Of a DNA stretch of 34,106 nt, positions 1 to 7,714 are shown piece by piece. Where the stretch lies: positions 1-34,106 of the forward strand of contig DAINMX010000049.1 in assembly GCA_036736205.1 (NCBI GenBank). Direction: 5' to 3'. The position numbers and the translations under genes were made by a program. Below the pieces are notes generated by a model. It worked only from the letters and a program-made list of their open reading frames with translations, was not told the DNA's origin and searched no databases. The stretch's first letter is position 1, and each line of letters starts with the position of its first letter. The DNA comes from XYA12-FULL-58-9 sp001798605 (GTDB taxonomy: Bacteria > Myxococcota > XYA12-FULL-58-9).

Positions 1-59
1 GCGGTCGGCAAAGCTGCGGTCGGCAAAGCTGCGGTCGGCAAAGCTGCGGTCGGCAAAGT
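1..59. repeat. 15-bp tandem repeat at window edge
   Basis: Four copies of the unit gcggtcggcaaagct run head to tail from the first base, and the last unit ends in ta instead of ct. The array touches the window edge, so its true length is unknown. In plus frame 1 the unit reads Ala-Val-Gly-Lys-Ala, and that frame stays open to about position 327, although the sequence after the repeat does not resemble a protein I know. It could be the alanine/lysine-rich tail of a gene starting upstream, or a non-coding minisatellite. Confidence 0.85.
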
Positions 60-205
60 AGTGCCAGCACCGAGCTGGTGTGGTTGCTGTGTGCCAATTT
101 GCGACAGCGCGACACTTACTACAGCGGTGATTGCCACAACCGTTGGATTTCGCAAGCTCGATCATCGCGCCCGGACGGTCCTGGGCCTCTTCGGCAACAC
201 CGGGC

Positions 206-380
206 GCAGCGGATGTGGCGCGGGTGCTCGGACTCTCGGAGCGCATGGTCCGGGTGTTGCTCACCGAATGGGTGAAGCAGGGCTGGCTCGTCGTCTCCGA
301 CCCGTCCCGCAAGAAACGCTCTTATGAATTATCGGCAATTTATCGGCAGTATATCGGCAATTCCACGACGAAGCGGGCGT
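206..380 (+). pseudogene. Fragment of a winged-helix domain, Fic-family C-terminus type
   Basis: The plus frame encodes a stretch that reads like a winged helix: a helix-turn-helix (AADVARVLGLSERMVRVLL), then a wing ending in DPSRKKRSYELS and YRQYIGN. Fic/DOC-family proteins often end in such a domain, with closely similar wording before the stop. No Fic core (HPFxxGNG) is visible upstream; the preceding 200 bases hold only the minisatellite and unrecognisable sequence. I therefore read this as the 3' remnant of a lost gene. The bases at 331-357 contain tatcggca three times, so part of the end has been duplicated. The family assignment is from memory of the motif and is moderate; the truncation is clear. 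Confidence 0.5.
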
Positions 381-382
381 AG

Positions 383-565
383 CTTCTCGAACACCGCAAA
401 AGCCTGGCGCATATCCTTCTCGCGGTCGCAGCCGTCGAACGGCAGACAGTTCTTCGATGGTCAAGTCGAGGGCCAACGCCGCGAGCGCATCGAGCTCCAC
501 GAGAGCCTGCCGCCGCTCGTAATCGGTGCGAAGGGGCGTCTCCCACTTCCAATTCTTGGTGAGCT
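383..565 (-). pseudogene. Degraded second copy of the 3' end of the large adenine methylase gene
   Basis: This segment matches the 3' end of the methylase gene at 2878-7701 in two blocks. Positions 383-445 correspond to 2911-2973, and positions 446-565 to 3141-3260. The 167 bases between those blocks in the intact gene are missing here, which also breaks the frame. The recognisable peptide pieces are TKNWKWETPLRTDYERRQAL and LPFDGCDREKDMRQA. Many scattered mismatches separate the copies, so this is not a fresh duplication. It is more likely the remnant of a related methylase gene that once stood here, or an old duplication that has decayed. It has no start, no catalytic domain and no possible function as a protein. 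Confidence 0.85.
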
Positions 566-572
566 GAACCAA

Positions 573-714
573 TACACTGCCAAACAATGGGAACTCACAG
601 CGGCGCGTGCTGGCACCGGACTTACACAAGAGCGCTTCGCCCGTTTCCTAGGCGTCTCAAAACGCACGTTACAGGAATGGGAGCAGTGGGGTAAGCAACC
701 TTCCGGAGCTGCGG
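573..714 (+). pseudogene. Remnant of an XRE/HigA-type antitoxin-like HTH gene
   Basis: The plus frame reads TAARAGTGLTQERFARFLG, then VSKRTLQEWEQ and a QPSGAA motif. This matches the helix-turn-helix signature of small XRE-family antitoxins of the HigA/NadS kind, which usually continue with a short Leu/Ile-rich C-terminus. Here the frame loses its resemblance just after the Ala-Ala. One extra tryptophan codon also sits inside the usual EQG-K-QPSG motif. No toxin gene is adjacent. It abuts the methylase remnant directly, so this stretch appears to be a junction of several broken genes. Confidence 0.55.
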
Positions 715-929
715 GTTTGATGCCGGCAATACCATCCCCCCTGATTGTCACCCCACAAGCACCACTTCTTCTATCGCCCACCGCATCTCCGATCGGGCCG
801 TTTCTGGCCGTCATGAGCCGCCTGGCCTGGATCAACAATTCAACGCTGATCCTCAAGGTTGATGATTGCCAATCAAGACATTTCTGACACCATTGGCCTG
901 TGGACATTCGTCCACGCGGGCCAGTGTCC
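715..929. other. Intergenic, no recognisable gene
   Basis: Downstream of the HTH remnant and before the 3' end of the ApeA-like gene I see no coding resemblance on either strand and no clear hairpin terminator. It probably holds decayed sequence from the same disrupted gene. Confidence 0.5.
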
Positions 930-2315
930 TCAATTCTTTCCTGACTGCTGCCTGGCCTTCGCTTTCTTGCGGAGAATGCTGAGCGCACGAAAGTTCCTAA
1001 ACGCCACCATTACATTTTCTTGCTCAATGCCCAGACGCGTCAACACGCACGCCCAGAGCAGAATCCTCAGACCGTCAACAATGCCGACATCGATGGGCGT
1101 GTCGTCATTTGGATCCGTCGAAGTTGGATCCAAGTGGGTCATGCTATTCCGGGTGTGGACCACCTCATTCACAAACTTCTTACCATTGCCGAAATAATGC
1201 TCCGAGAATGATTTCCCCACGTAGTCCATCAAATCGTTGAGTCGTTTCCTAAGGGAATACTCGTTTCCGTATTTCAGTCTGTTCTTCAGGCTCTCACGGT
1301 GCGATGAATCCAATCTGCTCGGAACAGCCTTCATGATCTCGGGACAAATTGTCCTCCACTCCTCCCCCTCGACATACTCGCCAGGCATGATTGCGCGGTG
1401 GAACGCCTCGGCACCTTGGGTAAGCCCAATGAATCGCGCCTCACCGAGACCGATTTCGCCATACGAGGGACCAATCAGGATATTCCGCACAGGCGTGAGA
1501 GCATCCTCATCAAACCAACGATCCACGCATTCCTGAAAACTGTCGGAGATCTTTGGAAATGGAACAGCCATCCGCTGAATCGTCTCAATTTTCCTTTCGG
1601 TAGATGCAACCAGCCGCCTGGTGAGCTTTCCAAAGCTCCTTTCGCACTCATAGCCTTGATTTGCAGCTACTGATATCGTCTCAACGTCAACGCAATATCC
1701 AATCAAAACGCTCAAAAGGTTTCTCACCGATAGCATCTGCCTGATGAGCCAATTCACTGATTGACTGGTATCCGGTACCAGCTCCACAAATGCGTGATGG
1801 CGCAACTCTACTCCGGTATTCCGACCCAACGCTTCATCAATGCCAGACACAAACCGGAGCTCACCCGGCCACGTACGCACCCGATACGAACAAATTGGCG
1901 GTTGCATCGCCGTCGCTACAATCTTCTTGCTATCTCCCCACTCGACATCGAAGAGATCATGGCCGAGCCACACCTCAAGCGACGAAAACGAAACACTTAG
2001 GCCATCGACCCTCTCGTTGAATCCGTCTGCAAGGTGTAGCCCTTCAACCAAGCCATCAAAAACAATGTCTGCTCTGGTGTTACTGTGCGTCCTCCTAATA
2101 CCGCGCAACCCGGTCAGCCGTTGCCCGCCTGGTGTTTCCCCTAGGATGGCAGGGAAACCGCAGTCTGCATCAGCGTTGATGGGTACCAACGGTTTGTCGA
2201 AAAGCCGCAGAATTGGCTCGTTGTGTTCATCGAACTCCAACACACCTGGGCACCGAGTAGTCGGGTCCTCCGGTAACCACCAGAAGCCCTCACGGTGTGC
2301 GTCATCTTTTTTCAC
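930..2315 (-). CDS. apeA: ApeA-like HEPN anti-phage protein
   Basis: The 461-aa protein fits the ApeA layout: an N-terminal domain that opens with a GFWWLPEDP motif and a C-terminal HEPN domain. The HEPN signature R-x4-H is present as RNSMTH at residues 389-394, followed by the helix DGLRILLWACVLTRLGI. ApeA proteins are single-gene defence proteins thought to act by abortive infection, with the HEPN domain cleaving RNA; that role is known for the family, not shown here. The start is GTG at 2315, with AAGGAG six bases upstream on the minus strand. The gene is intact and stands alone, with a 560-bp gap to the methylase gene upstream. No toxin-neutralising partner is adjacent, as expected for ApeA. 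Confidence 0.8.
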   Translation of the reverse strand: MKKDDAHREGFWWLPEDPTTRCPGVLEFDEHNEPILRLFDKPLVPINADADCGFPAILGETPGGQRLTGLRGIRRTHSNTRADIVFDGLVEGLHLADGFNERVDGLSVSFSSLEVWLGHDLFDVEWGDSKKIVATAMQPPICSYRVRTWPGELRFVSGIDEALGRNTGVELRHHAFVELVPDTSQSVNWLIRQMLSVRNLLSVLIGYCVDVETISVAANQGYECERSFGKLTRRLVASTERKIETIQRMAVPFPKISDSFQECVDRWFDEDALTPVRNILIGPSYGEIGLGEARFIGLTQGAEAFHRAIMPGEYVEGEEWRTICPEIMKAVPSRLDSSHRESLKNRLKYGNEYSLRKRLNDLMDYVGKSFSEHYFGNGKKFVNEVVHTRNSMTHLDPTSTDPNDDTPIDVGIVDGLRILLWACVLTRLGIEQENVMVAFRNFRALSILRKKAKARQQSGKN

Positions 2316-2467
2316 GCCTTGCTCCTTGCTCCCACCATTTCGAACCGACGAAACCTGACACCCTCATCTGTTTTCACAACACCGAAACACAATTTATTCA
2401 AACAGTCTGCAGATATGCGTCGCAAGTCCAAGAAAACAGGCTCCAATTTCCCGATCGCTGGCCGCCG

Positions 2468-2569
2468 TCAAAACCCGGTCTTCTTCTTGGCTGTCTTCTT
2501 CTTGGCTGTCTTCTTCTTGGCTGTCTTCTTCTTGGCTGTCTTCTTCGACACGTACGTTTTCAATCCCAT
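2468..2569 (-). CDS. Candidate 33-aa lysine-rich micropeptide built on a 15-bp repeat
   Basis: On the minus strand an ATG at 2569 opens a 33-residue frame that begins MGLKTYVSKKTA. It then repeats KKKTA units and ends in TGF and a TGA at 2468-2470. Such Lys/Ala/Thr repeats resemble the tails of bacterial histone H1-like proteins. Against a real gene: the upstream ribosome binding site is poor, the peptide is almost all repeat, and no globular part is attached. It may be a remnant tail or a chance reading of the minisatellite. The opposite strand gives a repetitive hydrophobic reading (FFLAV units) that looks less natural. Confidence 0.25.
   Translation of the reverse strand: MGLKTYVSKKTAKKKTAKKKTAKKKTAKKKTGF
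2478..2546. repeat. 15-bp tandem repeat, about 4.6 copies
   Basis: The unit gtcttcttcttggct is repeated perfectly four times from 2478 to 2537 and then partially to 2546. It lies in the gap between the ApeA-like gene and the methylase cassette. On the minus strand it encodes KKKTA units. Confidence 0.95.
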
Positions 2570-2877
2570 GCTACGGCCCCACTCTCATCGACTTTTCACA
2601 TCTGCTGTGCCGGACCACTATGCTGCGTTGCTCGTTGCTCGCAACCCAGACGATGCGCAGAGCAAGCAGCAGCACCAAGCAAACCAAAAGAGAAACGGGG
2701 ATTCAGTGCTAGACGACGTGCATTCGCAGCCATTCTTCTCTCCCCGCACTCCCTCCCCTCCTCAGCGTAAGCAAAAAATTGGATCTGCATCGCGATCAGG
2801 ATCCCAAGCCGCGCCAGCGCCAAATACTGCCGGACAAAGCCCCGAGCGCTGTTACCCGCTCAATCAGGTGAAGGGAA
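2570..2877. other. Intergenic, no recognisable gene
   Basis: This stretch follows the stop of the methylase gene on the minus strand. Both strands have open frames, but none looks like a protein family I recognise. I do not see a strong GC-rich hairpin followed by T residues downstream of the methylase stop. Confidence 0.5.
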
Positions 2878-5800
2878 TCACCCAGCCTTCCGCTTCGGCT
2901 TCTTCATGCGCTTCTCAAACACGGCGTAGGCCTGCCGCATATCCTTCTCGCGGTCGCAGCCATCGAACGGCAGAAGGTACTTCACCTTCTCATTGTCCGG
3001 GTCTTGCACCTCCCCCTTGGTCAGCTTTTCCTCTTCGACCATCTTGAGGACCTTGCCGGGCACCAATCGCCCACGCTGGTCATAGCGATTCTTCTTCTCG
3101 TACTGGTAGAGCACAGGGAACCCGACCCGGTACACCAAACACAGTTCCTCGATGGTCAAATCGAGCGCCAACGCCGCGAGCGCATCGAGCTCCACGAGGG
3201 CCTGCCGCCGCTCGTAGTCGGTCCGCAGTGGCGTCTCCCATTTCCAATTCTTGGTGAGCTTGGACCATGACCCGAGCCGCGGGTCGTCTTTGGTGAATCC
3301 CTCGTCCTTGAACCCCGGATCCCAAAGCTCCTGCCACAGGTCCGCATAGTGATTGGTGAGGCAGTTGAGGCGGAGGGTACGTGCAGCGACCTCACCTGTG
3401 GCATTTGGCCCAGGAAGATTTTGAAAATCGCCCCGGCGAAGGTGTCCCTTGCCTGTTGTGCGTACAAAAAAGTCTGCAACGATGGATTCGCACATACCCT
3501 CGATGACAACGAGAAAAGCCGTCGACGCTGCCGTGACGGAGCTAACATTATCAATGTGCCCCACCCCTGGTGGCATGATTGCCGATATTAAAGTTCGCTC
3601 GCCGGTCACTGCAAGCATTGTGCGATGCACATGCCGATAGAAATCGGTCACCGGCTTGCCATTCCACACCGGCGTCCTTTTGCGATACTCGGCGGCGGAG
3701 CAACCCGGCACATAGAGCGTACGCGGTAGGTAGTCCTCTGGGATCTCGGTCAAGTCGATATCCCGATAGGACTGGGGATTTGGACACCTAGGTGGCGGAT
3801 ACTTGGCAAACGGTGTTCCAACATAGAAGTGGGGCCCGGATACGATCCAGTCGCCGGACTTCTTGCAGTCCTTCTCCTTGCGTTCGATGGTGCCGTCTTT
3901 TTGCTGGATGGTTTCGTTCCACATCATGGTCGCGTACCAATCATCAGGCTTGTCCGCGAGCTTGGGCACATCGCAAAACCGCTCGAGGACCCGCATCATC
4001 TCCTGGCTATGGACAATCGGCAGCCGCGCTTCGTTAGCTGGCGTCCCGGGCGGATCGTACAACGCGGCAAATGTTGCGAGTTCTTTCTTGGTGACGTGGA
4101 TTACACGGTTCTTGTGGCCTCGTGTTTCCCATTGGCCATCTTCGGTTTTCAATCCAGGCACGATGCCTCGACCAGAATCGCAAAAGGAGTTGTCGACGGT
4201 CCGAGGATGAAACACCGTACCTATTGATTCACATTCAACCTTTGTATGCCGTCCACACGACGACACCGTGAAACAGAATTGCCGAGTGTGCAGTATCTCC
4301 TTGAATAAAAGCAGCTCATTGCCGAATCGAGTCAGCAGAGCCAAGCGTTCATACATGGCGCGACGAAATTCGCCTCCACTCCCATCATCAAAAATCGCCG
4401 GCTGATGCAGCATCCCGACAATCCCCTGCTGCGACCCCAATTCCCATCCCCGGGTCAAAAAGCACTTGTAGAGATTCGTTCGGACACCTTTGAGCAACGG
4501 ATACGGTTGGTCCGCACCCAGATACGCCTGCATTCCTTGAGTCTCGGCCTGCTCATTTAGGTAGTCGGCGGTCAATGCTTTGTCGGCCAGCAGATTCTTG
4601 CGCCGCTTCTCTAGATCCGACGCGGATACGTTCCGGATCCCAATGGTCGGGTCATACTCGGATAGAATCCCCAACTCGCTCCAGTTATACTGAATCCACG
4701 GCGGGTTTCCCACGATGAGATCGAAGCCGCCCCTGTCGGCGAACACCTCGGCAAAATAGAGCTCCCAATGAAAGAACCGCTGGCTTTGACCCAACTCTCG
4801 AACCACTTTGAGCCATGGATGGGCGGCAATCACTTTGTCGACATCGACCGCACCCGACTCGGCGGCTAACCTCTCTTCCTTGTCGAGTATCTGATCGAAG
4901 AGCTTCGCTTGAACGCGAGCTTTTCGTTTGTCGCCGCCGATGAGAGCAGCCATCCCTTCGAGCCACTGTTCTCGTGTGGGTAGGAGTTTACTTTTCTGAA
5001 TCGGCCAGACCCACAGGGCGCACCAGGCGTCCATGGCGAGCCGCAGACGCAACAAGGGTCCGGTCCAGGCGAGCAACCCATCACGGATCTTTTCAGCCTG
5101 TTCCAGGGTCAACGCCTGTTTCTGGCCTTTCGAGGGCTGCTGTTGTCCCCAAACCGACATACTTTGAGCCGTTTGCTCCAATGCTGTGCGACGCCTCTGG
5201 GCATGGAGCGACCAAAGATTGTCTGCTGCCTTGGTCAACTCCGTCAGCGTCTCGACATCCTGCTTGGTCCACGGTTCTTTTACAAAAGACTTGTGCCACT
5301 TTTTGAGCCGCTCACAGTCGTCGTTGGCGAATTCTTTGGCGACCTTGTCGTCTTTGTAGGTCACCATGCCTTCGTCGGGGACGAAGAAGTGCAAGACGCT
5401 GCCTTCGGGTAACGGATCTTTGAGGGGCACGAAGTCGGGCACCAGCCCCAGGTAGTTGTCCTTGCCTTTGTCCTTGCCTTTGTCCGAGACTTGTTTCGCT
5501 TTGAATACCTGTCGCCGACAGCCAAAGAGGCTGTTGCCGATACCAAGCCTGAGATCGAACCACGGCACCGGGGTATCCGGGCCGAGGACGTTGAGCCACA
5601 GGGAGATCTTTGCGAGGTCCGTCGCGATGGGATTGAGGTCGACACCATAACAGTTGTGGGTTGCGAGATACGCTTTGACCCGCTGGTGTTCCCGCGCATA
5701 GTCCGACGGCAATATCCTCGTCGTCTTTAACTCGTCTTGCTTGGCCAGCTCGTCTTGCTTGCGCGTGAGATACGCATCGGCGAGCTGATTGATCGCTTCG

Positions 5801-7701
5801 TTCAAAAAGGCTCCGGAGCCCATGGCCGGCTCACAGATGGTGAGCCCGAGGATCTCATCGGCTTTGAGAGGCTTTTTGTCTTTGGGATTGAGAAGCTCCT
5901 TGAGGCTGTATTTGACCACACATTGGGTCAGGACCTCAGGCGTGTAGTAGCTCGCGCTCCGTTCGCGGTCGCGACCGGCCAGGCGGTAGACGAATGCGCC
6001 TTTGGGGTAGTGTTTCTTTCTTTGTGGGCCGCCTGGGTTGTCCAGATCTTCCTCCATGACGAACTCGTCGTTCTTGAACTTCTTGAGGTCAGATGCCTTG
6101 GCGAAGAATACCTGGGCCATGTCATCGGCACCGGCGGTGCCGGCGGCGTCGGCGGGTTTCAGCTCGTACAGGTCTTCCGATGCGAAGAATCCGGTATAGG
6201 ACAGAAGACCCTCGTAGACGGCACCAAGCTGGTTGATGCCGAGACGCGCATAGGAGATGCGTCCACGCCGCCGCCGCTTGCCTGCTGCACCCCTGCCCTT
6301 GCTGTCGGCGCGCGACAGACTCAGGAGCGCCAACACCCGCTGCAAGATTTCGTTGTCGATGACAACGCCCGAGAGCATGGGGGTTCGTTTGCGATCGAAG
6401 AGGGGCGAATGCATCGCCTTGATCTCGAAAAGGCTTTCGCTTCCCTCGATGTCTTGTTGGGGGTTCGCGAGGCCATTGAAGACCATGTCGAACAAGCGGT
6501 TCAGGCTCTGGTTGATGAAACTGCCGCGTTTTGCCTGCTCGCCGTGGAGCGGCACCATTTCGAGGTCACGAAGACCTTCGAGACTGTAACCGTCGCGGTA
6601 GGCTTTGCTCTTCATCGGCACGACGCCGAGCTCGTCACCACGCGATTCGGCGTAGAAAAGAAAGAGCAAGCGGTAGAGGTAGTGCAGACACTCCTGGGTG
6701 AGATTCTTCGCCGTCTCGTCGGAGAAGAGCGACGTCGTCTGCTGGCCGGTGGCTTTCTTCTTCTTCTCTTTTTGAGCCTGAACCCAGGCATTGCCCAAGA
6801 GCTCCACGGCCTCACGTAGACTGTACTTGAGGTCTTCCGACACGCCATAGGCGTGCCGATGGGAGCTTTCATCGAGGATGTCGTGGACCACCGGCCCGTC
6901 GTCGGGACACAGGGCGTCCTTCGATAGGAGCGCCGCAACCGCACGCATGGAATTTCTGTCGGGCAGCTCGAAGAGGCGATCGAGATCGAAGCGCAGATAC
7001 CGCCCGTGTCCCCAGCGTTGCCGTTCGGCCAAGAGAGCCGTGCGTCCACCGATGGCCATGACCCAACGTGGGGGGCTTTCGAGCGAAAATAGTTGGGTGA
7101 TGACTTCTTCGATGGGATCTTGGGAAATCTGTTGTCCGTCGGCCCCGTCGGCCCCATCGGCCCCGTCGGCCCCGTCGGCCCCGTCGGTCCCGTCGGCCCC
7201 GTCGGCCCCGTCGGCCAAATCGAGCCTCGAATCGCTCGGCTCGCTCGGTGCCCTCGGCAGCTTTGCTTCGAGAAGGGTTTCTTTCTCCTCGACAAATGCG
7301 GTCTCGATGACGAACAGGTGCCGAACGCCGTCCCGAGAAAGGGCAAGCCTCAGGGGGACGAGGGCGCCGTCATCGACTTCGATGGCGTCCAGACCCGTGT
7401 CGGATTGGCTCGGGTAACCGAGCGCGTCGAGCAATCGACCGTGAAAGTCCTTGGCCTTCTCCCATTCCAGCGCAGCGCCGCCTTCCCCTTCGCGGCGGCG
7501 CCGATGCAGCTCGCGGTTGATCTCCCCGTAGAGCTTCTTGAGACTGCGGACGGCGGTATCAGGTGCATTGAAGCCCTTTGCTTCGTCTTCCTTTTGCCGC
7601 CACCCGGAGAAAAGACCCTTGAGGTCATCATCCAATAGGGCCTCGAGGTAATGACTGCTGTAGAACTCACCAACGTTTTCGACGGCGATTTCGACTGGCA
7701 T
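2878..7701 (-). CDS. DrmMI/PglX-like N6-adenine DNA methyltransferase
   Basis: The protein has about 1607 aa. The gamma-class N6-adenine methylase motifs are clear: SAM-binding motif I PAMGSGAFL near residues 625-633, and catalytic motif IV NPPW near 999-1002, far apart as in PglX, DrmMI and type IIG enzymes. A region before motif I (ASYYTPEVLTQCVVKYSL) matches the usual run-in of these methylases. The N-terminal 300 residues are of unknown function and contain a Gly-Ala-Asp repeat at about 162-189. I see no convincing PD-(D/E)XK nuclease motif. I chose the ATG at 7701 because AGGAG lies ten bases upstream and the sequence MPVEIAVENVGEFY looks like a true N-terminus; an ATG at 7728 would overlap the helicase gene. 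In class 1 DISARM the partner of DrmD is such a methylase, which marks host DNA. The DrmMI assignment rests mainly on the helicase neighbour. Confidence 0.8.
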   Translation of the reverse strand: MPVEIAVENVGEFYSSHYLEALLDDDLKGLFSGWRQKEDEAKGFNAPDTAVRSLKKLYGEINRELHRRRREGEGGAALEWEKAKDFHGRLLDALGYPSQSDTGLDAIEVDDGALVPLRLALSRDGVRHLFVIETAFVEEKETLLEAKLPRAPSEPSDSRLDLADGADGADGTDGADGADGADGADGADGQQISQDPIEEVITQLFSLESPPRWVMAIGGRTALLAERQRWGHGRYLRFDLDRLFELPDRNSMRAVAALLSKDALCPDDGPVVHDILDESSHRHAYGVSEDLKYSLREAVELLGNAWVQAQKEKKKKATGQQTTSLFSDETAKNLTQECLHYLYRLLFLFYAESRGDELGVVPMKSKAYRDGYSLEGLRDLEMVPLHGEQAKRGSFINQSLNRLFDMVFNGLANPQQDIEGSESLFEIKAMHSPLFDRKRTPMLSGVVIDNEILQRVLALLSLSRADSKGRGAAGKRRRRGRISYARLGINQLGAVYEGLLSYTGFFASEDLYELKPADAAGTAGADDMAQVFFAKASDLKKFKNDEFVMEEDLDNPGGPQRKKHYPKGAFVYRLAGRDRERSASYYTPEVLTQCVVKYSLKELLNPKDKKPLKADEILGLTICEPAMGSGAFLNEAINQLADAYLTRKQDELAKQDELKTTRILPSDYAREHQRVKAYLATHNCYGVDLNPIATDLAKISLWLNVLGPDTPVPWFDLRLGIGNSLFGCRRQVFKAKQVSDKGKDKGKDNYLGLVPDFVPLKDPLPEGSVLHFFVPDEGMVTYKDDKVAKEFANDDCERLKKWHKSFVKEPWTKQDVETLTELTKAADNLWSLHAQRRRTALEQTAQSMSVWGQQQPSKGQKQALTLEQAEKIRDGLLAWTGPLLRLRLAMDAWCALWVWPIQKSKLLPTREQWLEGMAALIGGDKRKARVQAKLFDQILDKEERLAAESGAVDVDKVIAAHPWLKVVRELGQSQRFFHWELYFAEVFADRGGFDLIVGNPPWIQYNWSELGILSEYDPTIGIRNVSASDLEKRRKNLLADKALTADYLNEQAETQGMQAYLGADQPYPLLKGVRTNLYKCFLTRGWELGSQQGIVGMLHQPAIFDDGSGGEFRRAMYERLALLTRFGNELLLFKEILHTRQFCFTVSSCGRHTKVECESIGTVFHPRTVDNSFCDSGRGIVPGLKTEDGQWETRGHKNRVIHVTKKELATFAALYDPPGTPANEARLPIVHSQEMMRVLERFCDVPKLADKPDDWYATMMWNETIQQKDGTIERKEKDCKKSGDWIVSGPHFYVGTPFAKYPPPRCPNPQSYRDIDLTEIPEDYLPRTLYVPGCSAAEYRKRTPVWNGKPVTDFYRHVHRTMLAVTGERTLISAIMPPGVGHIDNVSSVTAASTAFLVVIEGMCESIVADFFVRTTGKGHLRRGDFQNLPGPNATGEVAARTLRLNCLTNHYADLWQELWDPGFKDEGFTKDDPRLGSWSKLTKNWKWETPLRTDYERRQALVELDALAALALDLTIEELCLVYRVGFPVLYQYEKKNRYDQRGRLVPGKVLKMVEEEKLTKGEVQDPDNEKVKYLLPFDGCDREKDMRQAYAVFEKRMKKPKRKAG
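7141..7212. repeat. 9-bp tandem repeat coding Gly-Ala-Asp in the methylase
   Basis: Eight copies of ggccccgtc, two of them with one substitution each (one giving Asp to Asp, one giving Ala to Thr), lie inside the methylase gene. On the minus strand they encode a GAD tripeptide array. Because the unit is a multiple of three, copy-number change would only lengthen or shorten this acidic linker and would not switch the gene off. Confidence 0.95.
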
Positions 7702-7714
7702 CTTGGGTCGGCTC

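Noticed and set aside
2590..2660. A plus-strand peptide resembling the start of a DnaJ J-domain (VPDHYAALLVARNPDDA)
   Set aside because: The resemblance stops at once, there is no HPD motif, and the frame runs through a minisatellite, so it is likely chance.
2878..7701. Type IIG restriction enzyme instead of a DISARM-type methylase
   Set aside because: No clear nuclease motif in the N-terminal part, and the partner helicase is SNF2-like, which fits DrmMI better; not fully excluded.
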